The position numbers and the translations under genes were made by a program. The notes under the pieces were generated by a model. It made no database searches and was not told the origin of the DNA. It was given only the letters and a program-made list of their open reading frames with translations. Positions 16,209-24,437 of a DNA stretch of 64,000 nucleotides are shown here, piece by piece. Source of the DNA: Candidatus Mycobacterium wuenschmannii (GTDB lineage: Bacteria; Actinomycetota; Actinomycetes; Mycobacteriales; Mycobacteriaceae); the NCBI RefSeq assembly GCF_030252325.1, contig NZ_CP126981.1, positions 558,001 through 622,000 on the forward strand. Reading direction: 5' to 3'. The number at the start of each line of letters is the position of its first letter. Position 1 is the stretch's first letter.

Positions 16209-16659
16209 CCGTTTCCCCCTGTTGTGAAGTCGCATGTGACGAGAGCAGAGGGTTTGCCCAGCGGATGCCGCTGTTGTCCGAACAAGTCCCCCAAGTTAAG
16301 ACAGGCATTCTCAGGCGTCGCCTAGTTATATAGCGTGTGGACACTTTTCGCATGTGCAACTCAAATAAACTTCCGGGCTTATTTTTAACCATATTCGATG
16401 CCAAAAGAACCATTTAGGGGGCTGTAACGGGGAATTTCCCTGTTTGCAGATCCGCCAAGTCTGACCCGCCGGAGCGGTACTCCCGCGAGTCAGACTTCTT
16501 CTCATGGAGCCTGCGCGTGCCATCGGTCTCCACCACACAAGTGCGCGCCGCGCACAGGGCGAAATCCCAAATATCTGCCGAGCAATCGATCGCGGCGAAA
16601 CTCCGCTCCGAAGTCAGACGAGCCGTCAAGGTCCGTGACCATAGGACGCCGCGGGCGCA
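16209..16659. other. 451-bp gap upstream of PE-PPE-fold copy 2
   Basis: The gap contains the shared motif at 16307-16325 and otherwise A/T-richer DNA than the surroundings (for example 16355-16420). No credible open frame or structured RNA was recognised between the motif and the tRNA terminator. Confidence 0.45.
16307..16325 (-). promoter_or_regulatory. Shared upstream motif, PE-PPE-fold copy 2
   Basis: Plus strand ATTCTCAGGCGTCGCCTAG matches the core of the elements before copies 1 and 3 and the PGRS gene (TTCTCAG-CG, then AAG or TAG). The TGAGA left arm of the palindrome is not kept here. The distance to the ATG is about 99 bp, close to copies 1 and 3. Confidence 0.5.
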
Positions 16660-16688
16660 GAAATAAGAAAAGCCCGGGATTACCGGGC
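16660..16688 (-). terminator. Rho-independent terminator of the tRNA cluster
   Basis: On the minus strand GCCCGG-N5-CCGGGC forms a perfect 6-bp hairpin, followed by CTTTTCTTATTTC. It lies about 20 bases after the encoded CCA of tRNA-Val(GAC) and ends the Gly-Cys-Val tRNA transcript. Confidence 0.8.
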
Positions 16689-16709
16689 CTCGTCTTGCGA
16701 AAAGCTTGG

Positions 16710-16781
16710 TGCGCGATACTGGGATTGAACCAGTGACCTCTTCCGTGTCAGGGAAGCGCTCTCCCGCTGAGCTAATCGCGC
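16710..16781 (-). tRNA. tRNA-Val (anticodon GAC)
   Basis: The 72-nt cloverleaf has a GCGCGAT/ATCGCGC acceptor stem, a CTGACAC anticodon loop within a 5-bp stem, and a GGTTCAATCCC T-arm. The discriminator is A, and the CCA end is encoded (16707-16709). It is last in the minus-strand Gly-Cys-Val cluster. Confidence 0.96.
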
Positions 16782-16799
16782 CGGGGAAAATACATCTGG

Positions 16800-16870
16800 A
16801 GGTGGAGACGGGAATCGAACCCGTGTGCACGGCTTTGCAGGCCGTTGCCTCACCACTCGGCCACTCCACC
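16800..16870 (-). tRNA. tRNA-Cys (anticodon GCA)
   Basis: The 71-nt cloverleaf has a GGTGGAG/CTCCACC acceptor, a CTGCAAA anticodon loop, and discriminator U as expected for tRNA-Cys. CCA is encoded just after it. It is 18 bp before tRNA-Val(GAC). Confidence 0.96.
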
Positions 16871-16896
16871 GCTGGATTGATGCCTTTGCACCTTCG

Positions 16897-16969
16897 AGCG
16901 GATGACGGGATTCGAACCCGCGACCCTCACCTTGGCAAGGTGATGCGCTACCAACTGCGCTACATCCGC
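16897..16969 (-). tRNA. tRNA-Gly (anticodon GCC)
   Basis: The 73-nt cloverleaf has a GCGGATG/CATCCGC acceptor, a TTGCCAA anticodon loop, and a GGGTTCGAATCCC T-arm. The discriminator is U, and CCA is not encoded, unlike its two cluster partners. It is first in the minus-strand tRNA cluster. Confidence 0.96.
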
Positions 16970-17006
16970 ACGCCACGGACGAGATCGTCGCCCGGTGCGA
17001 AGCACG

Positions 17007-17036
17007 ACGATAGTCCACCTGAGCGGGACCGCACAA
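17007..17036 (-). promoter_or_regulatory. Promoter of the Gly-Cys-Val tRNA cluster
   Basis: On the minus strand a TTGTGC -35 and a TATCGT -10 are spaced 18 bp apart. The predicted start is about 30 bases before tRNA-Gly. It fits the SigA-type TTGNNN/TANNNT pattern of mycobacteria. Confidence 0.5.
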
Positions 17037-17140
17037 ATTCCTCAGTGGCGATGGGCGCGCCGCGATTTGACCGCGTGCTGCGCGTTCTGCCCGGGCGCAG
17101 TCTCGTGTTAACCTCTGACGTCGTTCGCCTCTCGGCACCC

Positions 17141-17212
17141 GGTCTCGTAGCTCAGTGGAAGAGCGCCCGCCTCACACGCGGGAGGTCGCTGGTTCGAACC
17201 CAGCCGGGACCA
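17141..17212 (+). tRNA. tRNA-Val (anticodon CAC)
   Basis: The 72-nt cloverleaf has a GGTCTCG/CGGGACC acceptor with one G-U pair, a CTCACAC anticodon loop and a GGTTCGAACCC T-arm. CCA is not encoded. It is divergent from the other three tRNAs, so two valine isoacceptors lie within 0.5 kb on opposite strands. Confidence 0.96.
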
Positions 17213-17379
17213 CTCCACCCTCCCACCGCATTAATTGAGACGATGTCGGCGGGGGATGCGTTACCAGCGCCGTCAGCAGCCACGGCGATGACAATTGCCG
17301 AAGCTTGGGGGTTGGCAAAATGATCATCGACCTTGCAGATCCGCGTTTACTACGTTGATGACGCCGGCTGGTGAGTCGA

Positions 17380-19884
17380 ATGCCTGATCGGAGCGACGAG
17401 CTGCAGGTTGCTCGCGACCAGATTGAACAGCTCGTTCAGGCCATCGTCGAGATCGGGTCCGATCTCGACCTGCACGGGACGCTGGAACGAATCGTGAAGG
17501 CCGCGATCGAGCTGACCGGAGCGACTTCCGGCGTCCTTGGCATCCGCGGGGCGGACGCCGGTTTCGCGTCATTCATCAACGCGGGCATCGACGCCGACTT
17601 GGCCCGACGATTCGGTCGGCTCCCGATCGGCGACGGGCTCCGGATCGATGACCTCGGGGCGCATGCCCAGGCGATCGAAGTGGAAGCGGGAGCCTTGCGC
17701 GTAAGAGCCTTGCTCGCGATCCCGATCACCGTCCGCGCCGACGATTTCGGCACCCTCTTCCTGGCCGACGACCGGCTCGGACACGTCTTCTCCGATGCGC
17801 AGGACCGCGCCGCTCGGGCACTGGCGTCGGCCGCCGCCGTCGCCATCGACAATGCCCGCCTCTTCGAACGCGAGCGTGAAACCGCCAAGTGGACGACGGC
17901 GAGTCGCGAGATCACCACCGCGCTGCTGTCTGGCGATCCGCAGACGGGCCCGCTGCAACTGATCGTGAACAGAGCCCTCGAGCTGGCGGAGGCCGAGCAG
18001 GCCATTCTGCTGGTGCCGGGGGAGTCCGATCTTCCCGTCGAACAGATCGACACGTTGGTGGTCGCCGCCGCGGCAGGTCGGTATACCTCGCAGGTCATTG
18101 GTCAGCAGGTTCCGATGAAGCGCTCGACCACGGGAAGTGTTGTCAGGAGCGGTATACCGCTCATCACCGACTCCTTCCAATATCCGATCGAAGGCTTCAC
18201 CGATGTCGGCGAGCGTCCGGCGATAGTCATCCCGCTGATTGCCGACGAAGCTGCGCTCGGTGTCATCGCGGTCGCACGAAACCCCCAGCAGCCGCCCTTC
18301 AGCACCGACTATCTCGAGCTGGTCAGCGACTTCGCCAGCCACGCGGCAATTGCGTTGGCGCTGGCCGCAGGTCGCGAGCATTCGCTCAATCGTCAACTCG
18401 CACAAGCAGATACGGTCGACGATGCCCTTCGTGGGGCGGCGGAGGAGCTGCGTCGGTTGTGGCGTGCCCGCCGCGTCCTCACGGCGACGTTCCCGCGCCG
18501 CGGGAGCTCCGAATACGCCGGGGAAGAACCACAATTGTTGTCGGTCGGCGAGGCCGCTCGCTGGGATGAACTGCCGCTTCGGCTGCGCGACAATCTCCGT
18601 TCGCTCCGCGACGGCGACCTGCTGCGGCCGTACATCTCCGAGCCGGGTTCGGCCGGCATCGCCGTGCAACACCCCAGCGGGGTGCTCGCTGTCTGGATCG
18701 ACCTGGTCGAGCAACGACCTTTCACCCTCGAGGACCAGACCCTGTTGACCATGCAAGCCGGTCGTCTCGGGCAGGGCTTGCAGCGAGTGCATCAAGTCGA
18801 CCAGCAACGAGAAACGGCATTGGCGCTCCAGCACGCCATTCTGGGCCCGGCCCACCTTCCGCAGGGTTTCGCCGTGCGCTATCAGGCGGCGAGCCGGCCC
18901 TTGCAGGTCGGCGGCGATTGGTACGACATCGTCGACCTCGACGACGGTCGCATCGGATTGATCGTCGGCGACTGCGTCGGCCACGGTCTCGCCGCGGCGA
19001 CCGTGATGGGTCAGCTGCGCAGCGCATGCCGCGCCCTGCTCCTCGAACGCCCCAGTCCCCGTGTCGCTTTGGCGGGACTGGATCGGTTCGCCGCACGATT
19101 ACCGGGGGCTCGGTGCACCACGGCGGTGTGCGCGGTGCTGAATCCGCAGACCGGCGAGTTGGTGTATTCAGTTGCGGGACATCCGCCCCCGATCGTGATG
19201 TGTGCCGATGGCACGACACAGGTTCTCGAGGACGGCCGCACGATACCGGTAGGGGTGCGACCCGATCGTGCCCGGCCCGAGGCTCGAGTGACGTTGCCGC
19301 CGCGCGGCCTCCTGCTGCTCTACACCGACGGTTTGGTGGAGCGTCGTCACTTTGCCCTGGATGACGGCATCGCCAGAGTCTGCGACATCTTGAGTGAGGG
19401 TCGCACGGGCGAATTGGAGCAGCTGGCGAACCAGGTGATGTCCAGCCTGACGCCGAGCGGTGGCTACCAAGATGACGTCGCACTCCTGCTGTACCGGCAT
19501 CCGGCACCGCTGGCGCTCGAATTCCCGGCCGACGCGAATCGGCTCGCCGAAGTTCGTGGTGCACTGCGTGATTGGCTGCGCCAGGCCGGACTGGGTCCCG
19601 ACCAGATTCACGCCGTGCTGGTCGCCGCCGGCGAAGCCGTTGCCAACGCGATCGAACACGGCCACCGCGATCACCCGATGGGGCCGGTCACCTTGAATGC
19701 GACGGTCGGCGCTACCGACGTGAAGATAACGGTTGTTGATTCGGGTTCCTGGAAACCGCCCGAGCCGGATGCGAAGGCCCATCGCGGTCGCGGAATCGCG
19801 CTGATGCGCGCGCTGGTCGACGACGTGGTGATAAATCCTGAAAATGGCGGAACCACAACACATTTGACTGCAAGGATTGACTGA
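17380..19884 (+). CDS. Multidomain regulator: GAF-GAF-PP2C (SpoIIE) phosphatase with C-terminal HATPase
   Basis: The 834-residue cytoplasmic protein has four parts: GAF sensor (about 30-160), second GAF (about 180-330), PP2C/SpoIIE phosphatase (about 480-680) with VGGDWYDIV, GDCVGHGLAAATVMG and LLYTDGLVERR metal-binding acidic motifs, and an RsbW-like histidine-kinase-type ATPase (about 700-834) with N-box EAVANAIEHGH and G-box GRGIALMRALV. Such fusions both phosphorylate and dephosphorylate a STAS antagonist to free or hold a sigma factor. The next gene is exactly such a STAS protein, overlapping by one base. ATG 17380 has a GGTGAG site; GTG 17371 is an alternative. It resembles mycobacterial Rv1364c-type switches but lacks that protein's fused STAS. 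Confidence 0.88.
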   Translation: MPDRSDELQVARDQIEQLVQAIVEIGSDLDLHGTLERIVKAAIELTGATSGVLGIRGADAGFASFINAGIDADLARRFGRLPIGDGLRIDDLGAHAQAIEVEAGALRVRALLAIPITVRADDFGTLFLADDRLGHVFSDAQDRAARALASAAAVAIDNARLFERERETAKWTTASREITTALLSGDPQTGPLQLIVNRALELAEAEQAILLVPGESDLPVEQIDTLVVAAAAGRYTSQVIGQQVPMKRSTTGSVVRSGIPLITDSFQYPIEGFTDVGERPAIVIPLIADEAALGVIAVARNPQQPPFSTDYLELVSDFASHAAIALALAAGREHSLNRQLAQADTVDDALRGAAEELRRLWRARRVLTATFPRRGSSEYAGEEPQLLSVGEAARWDELPLRLRDNLRSLRDGDLLRPYISEPGSAGIAVQHPSGVLAVWIDLVEQRPFTLEDQTLLTMQAGRLGQGLQRVHQVDQQRETALALQHAILGPAHLPQGFAVRYQAASRPLQVGGDWYDIVDLDDGRIGLIVGDCVGHGLAAATVMGQLRSACRALLLERPSPRVALAGLDRFAARLPGARCTTAVCAVLNPQTGELVYSVAGHPPPIVMCADGTTQVLEDGRTIPVGVRPDRARPEARVTLPPRGLLLLYTDGLVERRHFALDDGIARVCDILSEGRTGELEQLANQVMSSLTPSGGYQDDVALLLYRHPAPLALEFPADANRLAEVRGALRDWLRQAGLGPDQIHAVLVAAGEAVANAIEHGHRDHPMGPVTLNATVGATDVKITVVDSGSWKPPEPDAKAHRGRGIALMRALVDDVVINPENGGTTTHLTARID

Positions 19885-20207
19885 TGGCGACGTCGCTGAC
19901 CCTGAAAACCACGCGGTCCGGTGCCGGCGAGCTGGTACTGACCGCGACGGGAGAGATCGACCTGAGCACCGTCGAACCATTCGCTCGGGCACTCAACGCG
20001 GCCGTTGCCGAAACGGCCACCGACGGCGTACTCGTCGTCGATCTGAGCGCCGTCGAATATCTGGACAGCGCCGGAGTCAACGTCATGTTTCCCCACGCCG
20101 ATCACATCCGCGTCATCGCCCACCCCTTCCTGGTGCGCGTATTCGACATCAGCGGCTTCAGCGAGCTGGCGACCGTCCAGGGCCCCACTGCCCGCAATCC
20201 CGGTTGA
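19884..20207 (+). CDS. STAS-domain anti-sigma factor antagonist
   Basis: The 107-residue protein is a single STAS domain: LTATGEIDLSTVEPFARAL at the N-terminus, VLVVDLSAVEYLDSAGVNVM in the middle. The serine of DSAG is the standard phosphorylation site. The ATG overlaps the TGA of the upstream phosphatase/kinase (TGATGG), so the pair is translationally coupled and is almost certainly enzyme and substrate. The sigma factor target is not in the window. Confidence 0.88.
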   Translation: MATSLTLKTTRSGAGELVLTATGEIDLSTVEPFARALNAAVAETATDGVLVVDLSAVEYLDSAGVNVMFPHADHIRVIAHPFLVRVFDISGFSELATVQGPTARNPG

Positions 20208-20324
20208 CTCAGGCCTCGCCGCTCACGTTTGACTCGGGCGGTCGTGGGTAGCTCACAGGTCAGCGCGGCGGGCGTCAGTACTGGCCTCGCGGCCATTCCA
20301 TCGGCGACATGCGGAGGACATGCA

Positions 20325-20783
20325 GTGGCAAAGCGGATCGTGCTTGGCATCGTGGCTGCGGCGGCCACCGTGACAATCGGCCTGGCCGGGTGTTCGGGCG
20401 ACAAGTCCAGCACCGGCGCGAGTAGTAGCGCGCCGGGTCCCGTCGGAAACAAGGTCGTCGTCGACGGCCAGGCCCAAAACGTCGCCGGGCCGATCAGCTG
20501 CACCCAGGTGAACGGCAATACCAGCATCGGGTTCGGCGACCCGTCGACCGGTGTGGGCGCGGTGGTCAGCAACGCTGACCCGCCTGTCGTTCAGGCCGTC
20601 GGGCTGGGCAACCTGAACGGCGCCACGTTGGGCTACTCGGCCGGCGCGCCGGATCAGGGAAATGTCCAAGCCACCAAGAGTGGTAACTCGTACACGATCA
20701 AGGGCACCGCGACGGGCGCCGACGCGGCCAATCCAGACCAGGCCGTCAGTAAGCCGTTCGAGATGGACGTGACTTGCCCTTGA
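20325..20783 (+). CDS. LpqH-family (19-kDa antigen-like) lipoprotein
   Basis: The 152-residue protein starts at GTG 20325, six bases after GGAGGA. The signal ends in lipobox GLAGC at about residue 22, followed by a Ser/Thr/Gly-rich linker. The mature domain has the LpqH pattern: KVVVDGQAQNVAGPISC, VVQAVGLGNLNGATLGY, and a C-terminal FEMDVTC with the second cysteine. LpqH is a surface TLR2-active glycolipoprotein; this is a paralogue or family member, and lpqH itself is usually elsewhere in the genome, so no symbol is given. A longer upstream frame has no ribosome site. Confidence 0.85.
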   Translation: MAKRIVLGIVAAAATVTIGLAGCSGDKSSTGASSSAPGPVGNKVVVDGQAQNVAGPISCTQVNGNTSIGFGDPSTGVGAVVSNADPPVVQAVGLGNLNGATLGYSAGAPDQGNVQATKSGNSYTIKGTATGADAANPDQAVSKPFEMDVTCP

Positions 20784-20851
20784 GACTTTGGCGGCCGACG
20801 AGGCACCGGCCAGGAGTCATCGCGCAACAAGTTCGGAAGGAACCGACAGGT

Positions 20852-21919
20852 ATGTACGTGAAGCGGATGGCAGGCGCGGCCTTCGCGGCGGCCCTCGGCA
20901 TATCCGGCGTGACGATCGGCGCAGGACTTGCCGGCGCCACACCATTCAAGACCGATCCGGCATGCATCCACTGCGGGCCGTTCGCTGACGATCCGCATGG
21001 TCCCGGCGGGCCCGGCGGTCCGGGTGGACCCGGACCCGGACCCGGGGGACCCGGTGGTGGCGGCGGGCAAGGCGGGCAAGGTCCCGGTGGACCCGGTGGC
21101 GGCGGCGGCCGCGGTGGGCCCGGCGCTGGTGGCGGCCCTGGCGGTCCCGGCGCGCAGGGCCCCGGCGGTCCTGGTGGACCCAATGGTGGTCCTGGTGGAC
21201 CCAATGGTGGTCCGGGTGGGCGCGGTCCGGGTGGCCCCGGGGGTCCCAGTGGTCCCGGTGCGCAAGGCCCGGGCGGTCCTGGTGGACCCAACGGCGGTCC
21301 TGGTGGGCGCGGACCTGGCGGTCCCGGTGCGCAAGGCCCGGGCGGTCCTGGTGGACCCAATGGTGGTCCTGGTGGACCCAATGGTGGTCCGGGTGGGCGC
21401 GGTCCGGGTGGCCCCAACGCTGGTCCTGGTGGTCCTGGTGGTCCGGGCGGACCCAACGGTGGTCCTGGAGGACCCGGTGGGCCGGGCGGCCCCGGTGGAC
21501 GCGGACCGGGACCGGGTGGCCCCGGCGGACCGCCGCCCCAGCCGTACGTACCTCGCGGCTACTACGACCGAGGAGGCCCGCAGTGGGGCGGCCCGCGGGA
21601 CGCACCGCACGGATTCAGCGCGCCCGGTCACGGTGCACCGCCGCCACCGCTGCAGCGCGGCTTCGGTTGGAACGGCGGACCTCCGCCCGGGGCACCGCCA
21701 CCTAATTGGGACGGCCCGCCGCCTCCCGGTGGTTGGAACGGACCGCCGCCGCCTGGGGGCTGGAACCCTCGCTGGGACGGCCCGGCGCGCGACATAGGCC
21801 GGGCGCAGCGCGATTTCGGAAGGTTCAACTACAACGGGTACAACGCCATACCGGTCTTCAACCCGGTCTTTGGCGGCTGGGGATTCTGGTTCTTCGGCAT
21901 CTGGATCCCGCTGTACTGA
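20852..21919 (+). CDS. Exported collagen-like Gly/Pro-rich repeat protein
   Basis: The 355-residue protein has a signal peptide (about residues 1-34, GLAGA-TPF), a short Cys-containing segment (DPACIHCGPFADD) and ~180 residues of GPGGP-type repeats with Asn, Arg and Gln in variable places. A Pro/Trp-rich region follows (PPPNWDGPPPPGGWNGPPP), and a conserved hydrophobic C-terminus ends in FGGWGFWFFGIWIPLY. Gly occurs at every third position in long runs, so a collagen-like triple helix is conceivable, but many positions are GGP rather than GPP. ATG 20852 has GGAAGGA upstream. The last 15 aromatic residues look like a membrane or cell-wall anchor. No family function is known to me. Confidence 0.75.
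   Translation: MYVKRMAGAAFAAALGISGVTIGAGLAGATPFKTDPACIHCGPFADDPHGPGGPGGPGGPGPGPGGPGGGGGQGGQGPGGPGGGGGRGGPGAGGGPGGPGAQGPGGPGGPNGGPGGPNGGPGGRGPGGPGGPSGPGAQGPGGPGGPNGGPGGRGPGGPGAQGPGGPGGPNGGPGGPNGGPGGRGPGGPNAGPGGPGGPGGPNGGPGGPGGPGGPGGRGPGPGGPGGPPPQPYVPRGYYDRGGPQWGGPRDAPHGFSAPGHGAPPPPLQRGFGWNGGPPPGAPPPNWDGPPPPGGWNGPPPPGGWNPRWDGPARDIGRAQRDFGRFNYNGYNAIPVFNPVFGGWGFWFFGIWIPLY
21164..21415 (+). repeat. Long tandem duplication inside the Gly/Pro repeat gene
   Basis: A 75-bp block at 21164-21238 recurs without a mismatch at 21341-21415, 177 bp (59 codons) later. Shorter units such as GGTGGACCCAATGGTGGTCC repeat in between. This implies recent in-frame expansion and likely length variation between strains. 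Confidence 0.8.
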
Positions 21920-21937
21920 CCTGAGATCGAACGGCCC

Positions 21938-21975
21938 GACCGACCTCCCGTCTGGAACCCGGCGGGAGGTCGGTC
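21938..21975 (+). terminator. Strong hairpin after the Gly/Pro-rich gene
   Basis: A perfect 13-bp inverted repeat, GACCGACCTCCCG with a 12-base loop and CGGGAGGTCGGTC, starts 18 bases after the stop codon. No T-run follows, as is common for mycobacterial terminators. Confidence 0.65.
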
Positions 21976-22023
21976 GTGTTCGACGCGGTGCCGGTGTGGC
22001 GTCTGTTCCGATTCCGTTGCAAG

Positions 22024-22395
22024 ATGGCCGACGTGGCTATGTTCCAGGGCAGGGCGCTCGCCGACATCAATCTGAGTGGACGCGACCTCGGGGAAGCGCT
22101 CGCACTATTCATTTCCCGACGCGATCCGAGCCTGGAGAACATCCAGATCAAGCGCGCGACCCCGACGGGTGACGTCGAGACGCGGGTGCAACCCCACAAG
22201 CGGTGGTACGAGGTGCTCTTCGAGGTCGACGACAATCCCGACGAGGACGACGACGAAGACCCGACCAGTTACGAATCGCGCAAGAAAGCGGAAGCCAAAG
22301 CGCGAGCCGAGGAAAAGGCACGGGTGAAGCACTGGTCGGGGCGCAATCAGGGCGTCTTTCCGACCAGCGAGGTATGGCCCGAAGCCAATCAGTGA
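22024..22395 (+). CDS. Conserved hypothetical charged protein
   Basis: About 123 residues. The start is uncertain: ATG 22024 (MADVAMFQGRALADINLSGR) or ATG 22039. A GTG at 21976 would lie directly on the terminator hairpin and is rejected. The middle has KRWYEVLFEVDDNPDEDDDE, an acidic stretch, followed by an Ala/Lys/Glu helix (KKAEAKARAEEKARVKHW) likely to be coiled coil. No signal peptide is present. The first 70 residues look folded. I do not recognise a domain. Confidence 0.6.
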   Translation: MADVAMFQGRALADINLSGRDLGEALALFISRRDPSLENIQIKRATPTGDVETRVQPHKRWYEVLFEVDDNPDEDDDEDPTSYESRKKAEAKARAEEKARVKHWSGRNQGVFPTSEVWPEANQ

Positions 22396-22446
22396 CGCGA
22401 ATCGGTCCGCATCGTCGATGATGTGAGCGGACCGAGAGGAGCGCCG

Positions 22447-23616
22447 GTGGCTGAGGTGTTGGTGATCGACCGAGCCCGTGGGATGCGCGATCTGGTCCGT
22501 GCCGAGGCTGCCGAATCCGAGCGACTGCGGACGCTGTCCCCGGCCATCATCGACGAGATGTGGGTCCGCGATCTGATGCCGGCGTTCAATCCGAAGGCGG
22601 CCGGAGGTGTCGAGCCGTCGTTTCCGGAGATGATCGATACCTGGATCGAAATGGCTTGGCAGGATGGGTCTTTCGGTTGGATAGGAATCGCCAACCTGCC
22701 ATCGACCTTCGCCGCCGCGACCTATCTGCCCGACGACGGCTTCGCCGAGATTTTCACCGGCAACGACAATCGGGTCACTATCGGCGGACAGTATTTTCCG
22801 AACGGGCAGGGCGTCACCGTCGACGGCGGTTTCCGGCTGAGCGGTGCATGGAACTTCGGGTCCGGCACCGGTCATTCGGCGTACATCGGTGCGGGCTTCT
22901 TCCCGATGGACGACGGTGAAATGCGCTGGGTCAGCGAAGGCGTTCCGGACATGCGGGTGGCGTTCGTGCCGCGCGACGAGGTCGTCTTCGCCGATGGTTG
23001 GCATGTCCAGGGACTCAAGGGAACTGGCTCGTATGACTACTCCATCACCGATGTCTTCGTGCCTGAGTGCCGAACCATTCCACTGTTCGTCCGCGAGCCC
23101 GTGCGGGGAAGTTCGCCTGCGAGCCGGATGGGACTGATGGCTGTCACGGCTGCCGGTCACGCCTCCTTCGCGCTGGGCGTCGCCAAGAGCATGCTCGACG
23201 ATGTCGAGGAGCTGGCCGCGACCAAGGTACGGATGAGCGACATGGCGGCGCTGGCCAGTCGGCAGACCTTCCAGAAGGGGCTGGCCCACCACGTGGCCGC
23301 TTGGCGGGCGGCCCGCCTGCTGGTGCTCGACGCCTTCACCGCCGCCGAGTCCGCCGTCGATGCCGGCGATGACCTGACGCCCCGGCTGCGGGCCGATATG
23401 CGGGTGGCTGCGGTCTACGCCACGGACACGGCCCGCGCGGCCGCGGAGTGGGCGCACCTGGCGGCCGGCACCACCGCGATTCGCGAAGGTACCCGCCTCA
23501 AGCGGGCGTTCCGTGACATCTACACCGGCACGCAGCATGCGTTCATCAGCGAGAAGGTGGCGATGGACGTCGCGCAGATCTGGCTGGGTCTCATCGACGA
23601 TCAGTTCGGACTCTGA
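22447..23616 (+). CDS. Acyl-CoA dehydrogenase-like flavoprotein (type-2 / HsaA-like monooxygenase group)
   Basis: The 389-residue protein has the acyl-CoA dehydrogenase fold with a type-2 C-terminal domain. WQDGSFGWIGIANLPSTFAA and GGFRLSGAWNFGSGTGHSAYIG are typical of the flavin-dependent oxygenases such as HsaA and related enzymes, which use reduced flavin from a partner reductase. Others of this group act as true dehydrogenases. GTG 22447 lies about six bases after AGAGGAG. The next gene is an SDR 30 bp downstream in the same direction, so the two probably serve one catabolic step series. The substrate is unknown. Confidence 0.8.
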   Translation: MAEVLVIDRARGMRDLVRAEAAESERLRTLSPAIIDEMWVRDLMPAFNPKAAGGVEPSFPEMIDTWIEMAWQDGSFGWIGIANLPSTFAAATYLPDDGFAEIFTGNDNRVTIGGQYFPNGQGVTVDGGFRLSGAWNFGSGTGHSAYIGAGFFPMDDGEMRWVSEGVPDMRVAFVPRDEVVFADGWHVQGLKGTGSYDYSITDVFVPECRTIPLFVREPVRGSSPASRMGLMAVTAAGHASFALGVAKSMLDDVEELAATKVRMSDMAALASRQTFQKGLAHHVAAWRAARLLVLDAFTAAESAVDAGDDLTPRLRADMRVAAVYATDTARAAAEWAHLAAGTTAIREGTRLKRAFRDIYTGTQHAFISEKVAMDVAQIWLGLIDDQFGL

Positions 23617-23646
23617 CTGCGCGGCAACCGAATTGAGAGGACCGCG

Positions 23647-24435
23647 ATGGTGAACATCGACCGTGCTCGATCCCGGACGTTCCTCGTGACGGGTGTCGCG
23701 TCGGGTATCGGCCTGGCCACGGCCGAGCGCCTGCTCGCCGAAGGCGGCACCGTCGTCGGCGCCGATGTGGTCGACCCGCCCCACCTGGGATCCGAATTTC
23801 GTTTCGTGACAGCCGATGTCACGGACGAAGCCGCGATCGAGGCGGTGCTGGCCGCCGTCCCGGATCGGCTCGACGGCGTCGTCCACGCCGCGGGCGTGGC
23901 GGGCGGGGGACCGGTTCACCTGCTCGAACGCACCGAGTGGGAGCGGGTGATCGCGATCAACCTGACGGGCACCTTTCTCGTCGCCAAGGCGGCCCTCACC
24001 CGGATGATCGACCAACCTCGCGTCGACGGCGAGCGAGGGTCGCTCGTGACGCTCGCCAGCGTCGAAGGAATCGAGGGGACCGCGGGAGGCAGCGTGTACA
24101 ACGCCACGAAAGGCGGAGTCGTGTTGCTGACCAAGAACATCGCACTCGACTACGGGCCCAGCGGGATCCGGGCGAACGCGCTCTGCCCTGGATTCATCGA
24201 AACACCCTTGACCGAAAGTGTTTTCGGCTTGCCCGGGATGGAAGGGCCGCGCTCATCGATCACCGAGGAGCACGCGCTGCAGCGGATGGGCCACGCGGAG
24301 GAAGTCGCGGCGATGGCCGCTTTCCTGGTGTCGCCCGACGCGTCATTCGTCAGCGGTCAGGCGATCGCCGTCGACGGTGGGTACACCGCGGGCCGTGACC
24401 ATGGCGTGGTTCGACTATTCGGTCTGCCGACCTGA
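23647..24435 (+). CDS. Short-chain dehydrogenase/reductase (SDR)
   Basis: The 262-residue classical SDR has TGVASGIGLA nucleotide-binding motif at residues ~15-24, the catalytic Ser region LVTLASVEG, YNATKGG (Tyr and Lys of the YxxxK motif) and the C-terminal GQAIAVDGGYTAG. The acid of GADVVDPP suggests NAD preference. A GAGAGGA ribosome site lies before the ATG. Transcription with the preceding flavoprotein gene is likely. The substrate is not inferable. Confidence 0.88.
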   Translation: MVNIDRARSRTFLVTGVASGIGLATAERLLAEGGTVVGADVVDPPHLGSEFRFVTADVTDEAAIEAVLAAVPDRLDGVVHAAGVAGGGPVHLLERTEWERVIAINLTGTFLVAKAALTRMIDQPRVDGERGSLVTLASVEGIEGTAGGSVYNATKGGVVLLTKNIALDYGPSGIRANALCPGFIETPLTESVFGLPGMEGPRSSITEEHALQRMGHAEEVAAMAAFLVSPDASFVSGQAIAVDGGYTAGRDHGVVRLFGLPT

Positions 24436-24437
24436 GG

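Noticed and set aside
16707..17212. tRNA cluster as a phage or island attachment site
   Set aside because: No integrase gene and no repeated tRNA 3' end were found in the window. The nearby IS481 uses its own target duplication.
20654..21631. Minus-strand Thr/Arg/Ser repeat frame over the Gly/Pro gene
   Set aside because: It is the mirror of the GPGG repeats. The plus frame has signal peptide, ribosome site and a structured C-terminus.
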